From Phoronis australis (taxonomy: Eukaryota > Phoronida > Phoronidae), in the NCBI GenBank assembly GCA_002633005.1, contig NMRA01000016.1, positions 714,443 to 778,442 on the forward strand: DNA of 64,000 nt, given 5' to 3'. The notes below the pieces were generated by a model, which was given only the letters and a program-made list of their open reading frames with translations, was not told the origin of the DNA and searched no databases. The translations under genes and the position numbers were made by a program. Positions 25,601-34,000 of the stretch are shown piece after piece. Every line of letters starts with the position of its first letter. Within the stretch, counting starts at the first letter, position 1.

Positions 25601-26575
25601 GTCAGCTGTTTTATGACAGACATCAGAAAGGTAATTGGCAGGTAATTACTGCTCATTTATTATTCATCAGCATTTTAAAGTTCCAGGCTTTACAGTATAC
25701 CTGGCCAATGCTTTTAAGAAGACTTAAGTTATTAATCCCGTGAGTCAAAATGAAACGTTCGGCAAAAAAATGGTAAGATTTCATAATTATGAGAGTTATT
25801 TGGGCATTTTATGTGATTGGCAGTTCAATCATAAGTTGAAAGAAAACTAAACATCGCATGTGGTAAAATCTCACCAATTAAGACACAGTATGGCCGACAA
25901 GAGAAATTTTATCTTAATATATTTTTTCCATAAAACAATATCACCAAATTAAAGGCTTCCCATGATCAAGTTATGTAACATAGCTACCATCAGACAAAAT
26001 GAGGGCATTCACAACAATTTTATTACAAGTCCTTGAAAAATTAAAAAGGCGTTTTTGGCAATCAGTTTTCTTCAAAAACGGCGAGATTTTACCACAGCTG
26101 CTGAACGTGTGGAAAAATGATCTAATGTCCCCGTAACTCGGAATTTTACATTCAATTACATCTGCCATTTTCACATCGCAGGTGTAACTGAATGTCACGT
26201 CGGGTCTAGAATAATTCTGCTGTCTAACACAAAACACACATCATGCAATTAATAAACTTGGCTTACCTTCAACCCACTGCTACTGCTGCCAAATCCCTTA
26301 TGTGAGTTCTTGAACGATTTGCGTGGACTACGAGGACTTGGTGACGACTTGCCAGGAGGTGGCGATGCTGGAGGTGTTCCTGGAGAACCAGGGCGTACCT
26401 TGGGGGAGCTGGGGCGGTGCTTGCTGCCATTACCCGTGGCATGGGCCATAGTGATGGGCTCACCGCGCAGGATCTGCCGCAAATTGTCCTTGAGAGCATG
26501 CTGGGTCTCCGACTCACTGAGCCAACGCAGGAACAGTTCATCAACTTTGGATTTTAACAACGGTTTGAGCGACAT
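790..26575 (-). CDS. PPP2R3: PP2A regulatory subunit B''/PR72 family, short PR48/PR70-like isoform (13 exons)
   Basis: The protein is a regulatory subunit that would direct the protein phosphatase 2A core enzyme to substrates and respond to calcium. The chain is 26267-26575, 11738-11929, 11113-11216, 7796-7898, 7179-7253, 6131-6217, 5615-5771, 5219-5267, 4908-4994, 4200-4344, 3624-3773, 1868-1971 and 790-949. All junctions are GT-AG, all phases agree, and the product is 573 residues; human PR70 is about 575. The N-terminal stretch [12 protein letters not shown], then [66 protein letters not shown] and [12 protein letters not shown] follow family order. EF-hand loops [12 protein letters not shown] and [12 protein letters not shown] are visible. 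An in-frame TGA lies eight codons upstream of the chosen ATG. Identity is from recalled family sequences; exon borders are read from the sequence. Confidence 0.93.
1868..1971 (-). CDS. PPP2R3: PPP2R3 exon 12
   Basis: It encodes [20 protein letters not shown] then [14 protein letters not shown], leaving in phase 2 at AAAT|GTAGGT. Reading through this donor hits a stop at once (…NGEM then TAG), so a retained intron would give a short alternative C-terminus. Confidence 0.9.
3624..3773 (-). CDS. PPP2R3: PPP2R3 exon 11
   Basis: It encodes exactly 50 codons, [18 protein letters not shown] through [14 protein letters not shown], phase 0 on both sides (CAG acceptor, AGG|GTAAGT donor). Confidence 0.94.
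4200..4344 (-). CDS. PPP2R3: PPP2R3 exon 10 (second EF-hand)
   Basis: It encodes [36 protein letters not shown] and CLCQ. The loop [12 protein letters not shown] has canonical ligands at positions 1, 3, 5, 9 and 12. Its 3' splice site region is repeated further into the upstream intron (see repeat at 4331-4520). Confidence 0.94.
4331..4520. repeat. Three degenerate copies of an exon-start/splice-acceptor segment, period about 84 bp
   Basis: The segment around the exon 10 acceptor (accagtactctatactgaa, from 4331) recurs at 4413 almost exactly and at about 4499 in weaker form, each followed by a related aatagcac block. On the minus strand the copies read [14 protein letters not shown] and FSINFWL. 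Only the first continues into the true EF-hand exon. Confidence 0.8.
4908..4994 (-). CDS. PPP2R3: PPP2R3 exon 9
   Basis: It encodes [20 protein letters not shown] and EEDKKTSV. The donor is GTCAG|GTACTG, phase 2; joined to the next exon it reads [14 protein letters not shown], as expected for the family. Confidence 0.92.
5219..5267 (-). CDS. PPP2R3: PPP2R3 exon 8 (49 nt)
   Basis: This short exon encodes [15 protein letters not shown] with split codons at each end (A before, R after). The RIFSGAVTR motif is diagnostic for the family. Confidence 0.92.
5615..5771 (-). CDS. PPP2R3: PPP2R3 exon 7 (first EF-hand)
   Basis: It encodes [31 protein letters not shown] and the loop [12 protein letters not shown]. 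The exon leaves in phase 1 at CATG|GTGGGT, and the next exon completes an alanine codon (HNEHA). Confidence 0.93.
6131..6217 (-). CDS. PPP2R3: PPP2R3 exon 6
   Basis: It encodes [18 protein letters not shown] and [10 protein letters not shown] (29 codons). The acceptor is CTTGTAG|GTGATA, chosen over a closer GTAG|GATATT because only this one keeps phase 0 and supplies the VIxR residues. Confidence 0.93.
7179..7253 (-). CDS. PPP2R3: PPP2R3 exon 5
   Basis: It encodes [18 protein letters not shown] and HSRYIHT (25 codons), the highly conserved HPGL..L.....FHSRY block. Phase 0 on both sides. Confidence 0.93.
7796..7898 (-). CDS. PPP2R3: PPP2R3 exon 4
   Basis: It encodes [20 protein letters not shown] through DDFIVLMQ. 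The pattern HDEA..F...L is conserved in the family. Donor CAG|GTGAGT, phase 0. Confidence 0.92.
9055..9552. mobile_element. Candidate short non-autonomous DNA transposon
   Basis: The ends gcaggcctttat and its inverse ataaaggcctgc enclose about 500 bp. The interior repeats short gggcgtccat-like words about eight times. No coding capacity is seen, and a target-site duplication is not clear. It lies in the intron between PPP2R3 exons 3 and 4. Confidence 0.45.
11113..11216 (-). CDS. PPP2R3: PPP2R3 exon 3
   Basis: It encodes [13 protein letters not shown] through SFTQKWS, matching the PLYWK...AAGG core of the family. It starts in phase 0 and leaves in phase 2 at GA|GTAAGT. Joining it directly to exon 4 gives [13 protein letters not shown] with no alignment gap. 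Confidence 0.92.
11582..11622. repeat. (AAAC)n microsatellite
   Basis: About ten tandem aaac units lie in the intron between PPP2R3 exons 2 and 3. Confidence 0.95.
11738..11929 (-). CDS. PPP2R3: PPP2R3 exon 2 (first shared exon)
   Basis: It encodes 64 codons, in and out in phase 0. It contains [13 protein letters not shown], the conserved entry to the B'' core, and a helical stretch ending QMDSISK. Both alternative first exons can splice into it. Confidence 0.92.
14409..15901. repeat. First copy of a 1.5-kb segment repeated at 16282-17767
   Basis: The sequence from ttttaacagggaggaggg onward recurs after the N at 16281 with scattered single-base differences and small indels, at a level typical of alleles. 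It is probably the end of one contig overlapping the next rather than a genomic duplication. Confidence 0.9.
16282..17767. repeat. Second copy of 14409-15901 between two N joins
   Basis: The segment is bounded exactly by N at 16281 and N at 17768 and contains nothing absent from the first copy. It is best read as an unmerged allelic contig. Confidence 0.9.
17769..18433. repeat. Repeat of 15616-16280, running into PPP2R3 exon 1a
   Basis: It begins actatcccacttaatgc right after the N at 17768 and matches 15616-16280 closely. It then continues without a break into the full PR130-like exon, so this is the intact version and 16168-16280 is a truncated copy of the exon end. Confidence 0.9.
18323..19618 (-). 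CDS. PPP2R3: PPP2R3 exon 1a (PR130-like N-terminal region, 432 codons)
   Basis: The exon is one large, mostly disordered coding block. Residues 1-60 are cysteine-rich and PR130-like. Residues 164-174 are two SPTHP repeats. Residues 180, 197 and 214 each start an RPLSL motif, an exact 17-residue period. Residues 264-420 carry a run of tyrosine motifs: YDEV 264, YNNL 322, YSEV 343, YSEL 361, YDNT 409 and YDNT 417. The donor is TTGCAG|GTAATA, phase 0. A partial copy of this exon sits at about 16168-16280, at an assembly join. Confidence 0.85.
21978..23315. repeat. Near-identical direct repeat of about 668 bp around N at 22646
   Basis: 21978-22645 and 22647-23315 are almost the same, meeting at a single N. 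It is non-coding intron sequence and a likely assembly overlap. Confidence 0.88.
25151..25301. repeat. Five spaced copies of an AATTTCCATAAAAATG-like word
   Basis: Copies begin near 25152, 25184, 25232, 25254 and 25286, at uneven spacing of roughly 22-48 bp. Three of the copies are aatttccataaaaatg or differ from it by one base, the copy at 25232 departs most. The block lies in the 6.6-kb intron between the two PPP2R3 alternative first exons. Confidence 0.8.
26267..26575 (-). CDS. PPP2R3: PPP2R3 exon 1b (PR48/PR70-like N-terminus)
   Basis: This exon encodes 103 codons starting [18 protein letters not shown]. The opening 35 residues match the PR70 N-terminus. A proline/serine-rich basic linker (about residues 55-92, many SP and SPR motifs, likely proline-directed phosphosites) and a serine run follow. 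The donor is GAAG|GTAAGC, phase 0. It is the most upstream exon seen, 6.6 kb before exon 1a. Confidence 0.9.
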
Positions 26576-28142
26576 TATCACAGTTTCTGGAATGTGTCAG
26601 TAGATGCACAATTGCATTGACCTGAAAAAACACCTAATATATCTTTATTTATGACTCAACTAAATAAAAATACACCGCTCGGGCATTTTTGCATTTTGCA
26701 GTAGACATTTGCACCTTGCGTGTTGGCATACTTCCATTTGTTACATTTTTTTGAATGCAGGCAGCTATAGGTTGTTTATGAAGCCGACGACTTCCGCACC
26801 ACTGAATTTGGGGATGCTTTGTTTTGGCGAGCTTACTTCCCATTTTGAGACCTGGAAATTTTGCAAGGTCACATTTGGTGAGTTGATGTTACGCGCTAAG
26901 CGTCAAGCCCCGAACTAGTCAAATTTACCAAATTAAAAGATGCTACATTAGTAATCAATGCTAAACACCTGGTAGAGTCTTGCCCAGCTTTTTATAGGCT
27001 AAGGAGCAACCTACTGGATGGCACTGTTACATGCCTACAACATATAGTGCATGGCAACAAATGGAAACGTCTGTCCGTTTTCCTAAAGGAGACTGGCAGA
27101 CTTGAAAACTTTCTTCACGAGGAGCCATAGTTGGGGTCTCGTGCCTTTGCTCAGGTGAATTGTGCAATGGGCCTAACCATGAGGCCTGCACACGTCTGAT
27201 GCACCGCAAATGACATCAGACCACCTGCACTGCTTTTTTTTAATCACTGCTAGGACATGAAGTTTGGTAATTATGTTGACATAAGAAAGACAAAACCCCG
27301 TGTTACTCATGGTGCTAATCCATATGGACAGAAATTGAAAATCTCTAAACAAACAATGATGATCTTCATACAATAATTATTTGTTGATTCTACAAAAGTG
27401 ACGCAAGAGAGTTTTAGATAAAAATGAAACGACAAAGGACAACTAGTTTATTTCAACACCCAACAGACAGCAGTATCTATCTTTATGTTTCAATACATAT
27501 TCGAGAAATATGACGCCAAAATTACCCATGTCCGAATCTTCACAATCCAAAAATTCAGTTTTGGCTTAAATTTCAATGGATTATTCCAAATTTTAGAGAG
27601 TGTCTCGAACTGGAAGATTTTTACTACTTCTAAAAGGTTCATGTATTGTACATGTTGCTGTTAGTGTAAACAATGATTTTAGAATCTCACGTCATTTATA
27701 ATGTTGATGCTTTTTCACGACAACAAACAGCCAACCCAGGACTATACTTTGATGTACAAATAAGCAGCCAAAAAATCTTTGATTTTCAAGAATCTCTACA
27801 TTGCACTTCGTCAATCACAGCTTTCAATTTTTTGCATAAAATTATATGAAGCAGGATTTCACATTTTAATGTATTACACACACAGCAGTGTTGTTTGTTG
27901 ATGAATTTCGTGTTCGTGTCACGAGCGGGCTGTTTTTAAGATGGTGAGAGACATTTTACAAAAGACGGAGAATGATGCAAGAAAATGACATTTATTACAA
28001 TTAGATTGTTTTTCACTTAAACGGTTGCAGCGGGCAAGGTGAGTGTTGGTTGACTCCCAGATTTTGCAAGCACCCCTGCCCTGCTCTACATGTTGATATA
28101 AGTTTTACGGCCAGGTGATGAGCAGAACTACCAGGGCTGTGT
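26576..28142. other. Intergenic sequence upstream of the PPP2R3 short isoform
   Basis: Likely promoter side of exon 1b. No clear TATA box or coding sequence is seen. Confidence 0.5.
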
Positions 28143-28925
28143 GAAATTTCAGGGTATTGTACACAATATGACGACATTGACTTACACATATGATTTCGGT
28201 ATTGTTCAATTCCTTGCAACGTTATCTTTTTAAAAATACAACAAATTTTTTCCTACCCCGCTCCCTTAGTATTTTATCGTGAAATTTCTGCTCGCACTAT
28301 TTCCCGGTACTCGGTAGTAACACCGCCATGTTGGAATGGAAGGAGTCACCTGGCGGTCAAAAACTGAACCAATCTACCGACTTTTGCAGATTGTCACTTT
28401 TCATTCAAATTGACCGAGACCCGTCTATCCCCTGCCTGAGTTACGGTCCCAAAGGTTCGAATTCGACCTATGGTGACCCTGGTACGCATCTGCTAGCAAG
28501 AATCCACGAAAAAGCTGAGGTTGTTTTTGAGGTCCAACTTGGTGAAAAGGGTTTCACTTCAAACAATTTTCGTGCAAAAATGGTCAAATGGTCACAATTT
28601 GGAAAAGTTGAAATGACGCAACTTGTTTCTCCATATTATGTCGGGAAAACTTTAGCAGGAATCTCGCGCGGGCAAACACCATTCAGAATCGATGATGCTG
28701 TTTCATTCATTAACAACAGGTGTCACTGTAATCTTGAGTTGAGCTAACATGGCGTTGTCAATCGGGAAATAGTGCGAAACGAAATTCGACGATAAAATAC
28801 GGAGGAAACGTGGTAGGGGATACATTCATATATTTTTGGAAAGATAACGATGAAAGGAATCGAACGATAACAAAATCATATGTGTAAGTCACTGTCGTCA
28901 TATTGTAAATAATTACAAATTTCGG
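28143..28925. mobile_element. Foldback element with inverted arms of about 180 bp
   Basis: The left arm (about 28150-28335) and right arm (about 28738-28925) are imperfect inverse copies: caatatgacga, acttacacatatgatt, attttatcg, cactatttcccg and cgccatgtt appear in the same order on opposite strands. About 400 bp of unique sequence lies between. The element sits between the PPP2R3 short-form start and the receptor gene. I cannot assign a transposon superfamily. Confidence 0.75.
28328..28747 (+). CDS. Uncharacterised 139-codon frame inside the foldback element
   Basis: The frame runs from an ATG in the inner end of the left arm (context caccgccATG) to a TGA... stop region in the inner end of the right arm (…CNLELS then TAA-type end at 28747). 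It contains no membrane segment, signal peptide or motif that I recognise. A stretch of glycine, lysine and aromatic residues (VFEVQLGEKGF, AKMVKWSQFGKVEM) looks protein-like, but an open frame of this length can occur by chance. No intron signals are needed. Expression is unknown. Confidence 0.3.
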   Translation: MLEWKESPGGQKLNQSTDFCRLSLFIQIDRDPSIPCLSYGPKGSNSTYGDPGTHLLARIHEKAEVVFEVQLGEKGFTSNNFRAKMVKWSQFGKVEMTQLVSPYYVGKTLAGISRGQTPFRIDDAVSFINNRCHCNLELS

Positions 28926-30529
28926 GTTCTAACAGAGCACAACACAGTGGCACCTAGCTGTATTTCGACGATAGTCTTCATTCAGTTACTGAGTTATCAG
29001 TTAGCTGGCTGGCTAGTGATTGTGCCTAGCAGAGGACCACCAGTCTGTTACCTAGGCAATGCAATCGTCCAGTAGTACTCAAAAGCTATCCCTGAGGTGG
29101 CTAATTGTCTGCAGTTTTCTGGCCGTGCCATTCCAGAACACTCCAGACCTGGAGTTTGCGGTTTGAGCGGGACTGAGTTTGGAGACTTTAATTTAATTCA
29201 CAAATTGCTGCAACACGATCTTCTGGAAAAAGTGTGCACGTAAAAATCGCAGGCAAACACTATCTACAAAACTTACGCAGTGAACCGCTGTAAAATACGT
29301 ACAAAGCTCACATCATCACAAAAAGTATTTCTTGAAAAGTCGTCTCTCTTTTCCGTGGAGAAATGTTAGCGGGGCCGCCATCTTACCTTGAGAGTATTTG
29401 ACGTTTTTAAAATCGTAAAATGAATATTGATAAGCTTTTTAACAAAGTCAATAAGCATGCATAATTAATTTTCTTTTAGTTTGCATTCAAATATATTCAC
29501 ATTAAAAAAAATTTTGAAATCGGGTAATCTGGATCAACTGTACTGAGAGTAACTTAGTTCATTTGTTAACCGATAGGTGAGCATTAGCGTCTGCTCTGGC
29601 GATAGCAGGCAGACCGAAAGGCCCACCGCAATCAAGCTCATGCTCCGCACCAACTATGACAGTTTTAAAATACCAGTTAGTACTTTGGTTAGCACTCCAA
29701 AAGTAGCCGGATAACAAACAGACTATCAGTTGTTCTCGTTTTTGTTGATCTCCATTGGTACACATAGCCTTGTATACTACCAAAATACGACAGCTCTTCA
29801 TTGTCATTGTTTGCGGCCGGCGCACTGACTCGGGACAATTGGAATATCTGTTGGCGTCAAAATTCCGAAATTTCGATCAACGCATATTCATTAACGAACC
29901 GGATTAAACTATCGTGTTTACTTGTTGTCCACGCAGTATGAGCGGAGAATAATTTGTTCAAATCGTCTACAATAGTAAATCAATCCAGTTTTATTAACGA
30001 AGTTCCTAATTTTGCATCAGTGTTATTTGGCCAACTTTTCCAAAATTCTATCATTCCTTGGTAACAGAAGATGGAATCTAAACCCTTGTGATGGTACAAA
30101 CTACATGTACATGTAATTGTCCGACCGAGGCAAAGTGAACGTTGAAGCCAGATTGTTAGAGTTAATAAGGTGTTTTAAGTCTTCCATCTTTGGATTGTTA
30201 AGTGGATAGGAATAACCCCCTTTATTAATATAGCAGCCTAGAAAGTGAAACATCTTATAAAAAAGGTTCAACATACCTTTTCAAAACTAATGGCATTGTC
30301 CAAGATCTCGATGGTAAGCCTATTGAGTGAACTCCTTTCTATCGCACTGATAAAAACGAAGCTCCAGAAAACAGATGTACCTGACCGCGTCTAAGCACCG
30401 ACCGTGGACTAACCTTAGGGTGTAAGCTATTATTGAATTTTTTCAACATTTTGAATTTGGCATTCAGTAAATTTTTGCTTTGACACCGAGAATCAACTCC
30501 TGCGTTGAATTTTCAATATTATTGAAAAA
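28926..30529. other. Intergenic AT-rich sequence
   Basis: No coding or repeat structure recognised. Confidence 0.5.
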
Positions 30530-31855
30530 ATGGGAATCTTTTCATGCAGCGCCCCCAAGTTTAAAGAGGTAAGTAACTAGTATTCATTCTCATTAATGAT
30601 TCGTTTTCATTATTTATCATTGAGAATGAATAGGTATTTATGGGCTGTTAAAAGCTCACTGGAATCTTCCGATATGTTATTAGAAAATATGCACGTAAAA
30701 GAGAACCTTATTCCTGGATTTTCCGTAGATGAGCGCACACGATGAAACGCCTATGGGCGTTCATTTGGTGTTACAACTTCTGATGTCAAGTGCCAAATAG
30801 TGGGGCGTCAAGTGCCAAATAGTGGGGCGTTTATTTGGAAAATGCCCTCATAAAGCCCACTCAGCGTCAACTTTTTGCTGCAAATTCAGTTTTGTGAAGC
30901 ATTTATCATTTTTAAAAACGAACAAGGTGGTGACGAACTATGCATTTATACACATAAAATTTAAAAATTAAGTTTTACGTAAAGAGATGTGAAACGTTGA
31001 CCTCGGGAAGGCAATCATCTTTTTAGCCAGAGCCCGGTATAAGCGGGGGGGGGGGTATTTGTACGGCAAATCTGGATTACCAGGCCAAAAATTGAAAATC
31101 AAGTACACGCCACTTTCATACCAAGAGGTACAATCGATTTTGTTCCAAGTCAGAAAGAGGGCATAAATGACCATACTTGTGCCTCACCTGTTTCTGCCCA
31201 TTCGCCTTTAAAATCTTAAAGGGGTTCTCTCCTGTAATAAAAAGTGATAGCAACCCTGACCTATTCAACGGGACATCTGTCATGGCCTACTCAAATTCGA
31301 ATAAAATGCTCAAATTTCCCACCCGCTGTTTCTCAGTTGTATGCAACTCATGACTAGAATTTTAAGTTTTGTCCTACTTAACAAATTCACACTGTAGATT
31401 CCACACAGCTGTGGATACTATCGAAGAATCTATAGACTACCACAAGCAACGCATCGTCGACTGTAGAGGTTAACAAGGCCCACTGATAGAATAGAAAATA
31501 TTGTACACTTGACGGCATGGAACCAACAGGGACCAAGCGAAGTACTCCAATGCGCCAGAACAAATTAAAAGTCCCGTTATCATACAACTAATTCAATCAA
31601 TGATCAACTCACTTTCTTTTTTCCCTTCGGAATGCTTTGGGTTCATTAGAAGCGTCTTGTCAAGTGCATTGATCTATATCCATCATTCAACACATGAATT
31701 GAGATGAAAGTAAGGCGTACAGTGCGATTGTGGTCTATTCATCTTCACACGGGTTTTCCCTGCAGTCATTTCCCAGAACTTTGCAGGAGAATATGTCGAT
31801 GATGAACTGAACAACGTAATGCACACATTTGGTTTAGGCTACTATTACCACAGAG
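30530..31855 (+). CDS. Candidate two-exon start of a fatty-acid-binding-protein-like gene
   Basis: Exon 30530-30568 encodes MGIFSCSAPKFKE and ends at GAG|GTAAGT, phase 0. An acceptor TTTCCCAG precedes 31777-31855, which in phase 0 reads NFAGEYVDDELNNVMHTFGL then GYYYHR and leaves in phase 1 at a GTAAAA donor. The FxGxY.......M...G.G...R layout recalls the first strand and helix region of fatty-acid-binding proteins. No matching second half is visible within several kb, so this is either a gene fragment or a chance pairing. Confidence 0.3.
30783..30828. repeat. Two perfect copies of a 22-bp unit
   Basis: The unit gtcaagtgccaaatagtggg plus gc occurs twice in tandem, with a third partial start. 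Confidence 0.85.
31045..31055. repeat. Homopolymer G run (11 nt)
   Basis: Uninterrupted G tract; similar runs occur at 35924-35934 (G) and 36555-36565 (C). Confidence 0.9.
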
Positions 31856-32953
31856 GTAAAAGAATACTAAACCTTGTTTTTATGATTTCAACCAATCCTC
31901 GTTCCGTCACCTCCTAATGCATCATTTGCGTCAATCTTCAAAAAAAAGCAGCAATCGACTAATAACGCAGACTCCCTATCTCACAAATTGGATATTACGG
32001 TCCTTGGTGGGTGATCTTTTCTCGCAGTTGTTAATTTCATAAATAGTTGGAAAGCATGGCATGAAATTTTGAATCATGTGTAAGAACGAAGTAGTTATAA
32101 TAATTACATTCTGCGTCGGAATGTTTGTGCACTAATCATTCAAAGACGGAAATTGCTCACGCATCGTTCGGCAAAGTTTGACTATTTACAAGGAATGGTA
32201 GAATTTAGTTTGGGTAAAAAACTAAATTCCATAGAGAAGAGAAAATTGTAAAGTCGTCCACACTGGCGACCTCCCTCACCAACCCACGTGGACAGCGCTT
32301 CCAAAGAAACTTCTTGGTTTATAACTGTAATAACTCGTAACGTGTTATGGTTGGCAGGTCTTTAGTTAACCAACAACATGTCTCTTCCAACATTCAGGAC
32401 CTAACTGTAATAGGAAGTAACAGTATCATAGTCATAGAATCCGTTGATATCATGCTAAGAGCACTCCTACAGGACACTCAGATTCAACTCGTCAGAGATG
32501 GGCATAATTGGGTGGGATTATAATAACTACTTTGTTCTTACTCATGAAATCAAAATTTTATGCCATATGCTTTACAAGCGTTTATGGAATTAACAACTTT
32601 ATTTCGTAAGAATTGAAGTAACGTTTAAAGATATGTTGTTAGCACTTTATTTTGCAAACTCTGGGTCTCAGTGCCTGGGAGCTCAGTTTGAGCTTGAATG
32701 GGTTTGTTGTAAAAGTGAAAACATTGGACCAAATGACACATGCTATTACCTGCCGTACAGGTGCTCCCAAAAGCCTGCCGGCCTTTGAAATTGAAGTAAC
32801 TCGAGTTGAATGTGCCTGGAAATTGAAGATCAATTCTGGTTGCAGCCATACTCTCTTTGAACCGTCATGCTAGAACAAGCCATCACAGTCTTGCGAGGTC
32901 TGGGAACTCAGAAAAAGGTGTTTCATTGATTGACTGTTCTACTCAAATATGAT

Positions 32954-34000
32954 CTAAGGCACAGCAAATAGCTTTTTGTTATCGTTGAAGTGTACAATGA
33001 AAAAGGCCTTTGGTTTGAGCCCTGCAATGGGGATGTCAATCTTGTCTCCAAAGCCTGTTACTAACGTGGGGTTTATTTTGTGCCACTCCGAGCCTTTGGC
33101 GATTGTAGTCAACGCAAACAGCATTGGCTGTTTCTGGGACAATTCTGTCAGGGGAAAAATTTCATTGTCCGCCAACGATGATATGTATGGCGGGTGGTAT
33201 GCCGACAAGGATGGCCTGTTGTTGTTCATAGTAGCGTATACTCTCTTGGCGTTAAGAGGGCCCTCAAAAAAGGTCTCTGACTTGTTAAACGCGGCCCAGT
33301 TGGTCTTTGTTGTCTGTTCCCAAGATGAGCTTTGATATCTCGGCTCTCCTTCCGGCCTATGGCCTTCTTGTGTAGTGCCTTGTAGAACTTGCGACCAAAC
33401 CTGTTAATGACCTTGGCGTTGGCTACTATCAAGTTGCCTGCCTTCGTATGGCCTTGCAGCACTCGGGGCAGGACGTTCCCACGTCTGTTATACGAGATGG
33501 CAGTATTGGTTTGGCCAATAAGCACCACGGACTGTTCCACCTAGGGTAGGAGCCCCTTCGGGTCATGTTACTTTCCCTTATGCTGAGCTCTCACTAATTT
33601 CTGCCAAAGGCTGCCGAACGGGCCCATAGTATCCAGCAGGCACTGCTGCACATATTTATAACTGCCCTCCGCAACGGCCACTGGCTTGTGAGACGGCGGT
33701 GGCAAATCCCCATCGAGGGGCTTCATTGTAAGCTCTAGTTGTGTTGGACAGAGTGTGTGATCGGGTATGGACTCTTTCAGAGCTGTACTGGGCAAATTCT
33801 CAGTAGAGTGCTTGGTAACGAATGGTCTTTCGACAGTGACCACTGCACCGAGTTGACTGTGGCCAGAGGGTCAAATCTAGCCACTTCAGAGGGTGGTAAT
33901 ATGAGTCACCCTCCGAGTCACCCTGATCACAGGCCTCATGGGCGCTGGATTCTCGACGGGAATCATCGTCAACAGACTCAGTCTCAGAGTCTTACCCCAG
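32954..34000 (-). pseudogene. Decayed retroelement gag-like fragment
   Basis: Three minus-strand frames follow one another with frameshifts: about 34000-33844 (acidic, serine-rich), 33843-33568 (VQQCLLDTMGPFGSLWQKL), then 33540-33226. The last has LIGQTNTAISYNRRGNVLP, FGRKFYKALHKKAIGRK; 33229-32954 may be its tail. The L.G..N..ISY.RR...LP.....K, FG..F pattern resembles gag-like proteins of DIRS-type or related retroelements in marine invertebrates, as I recall them. No reverse transcriptase is seen beside it. Superfamily assignment is tentative. Confidence 0.4.

Larger units (their letters stand above)
19619..26266. other. Interval between the two PPP2R3 alternative first exons
   Basis: It contains the exon 1a promoter by inference, the repeated block around 22646 and the AATTTCCAT word cluster near 25.2 kb. 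No coding exon is recognised. Confidence 0.65.
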
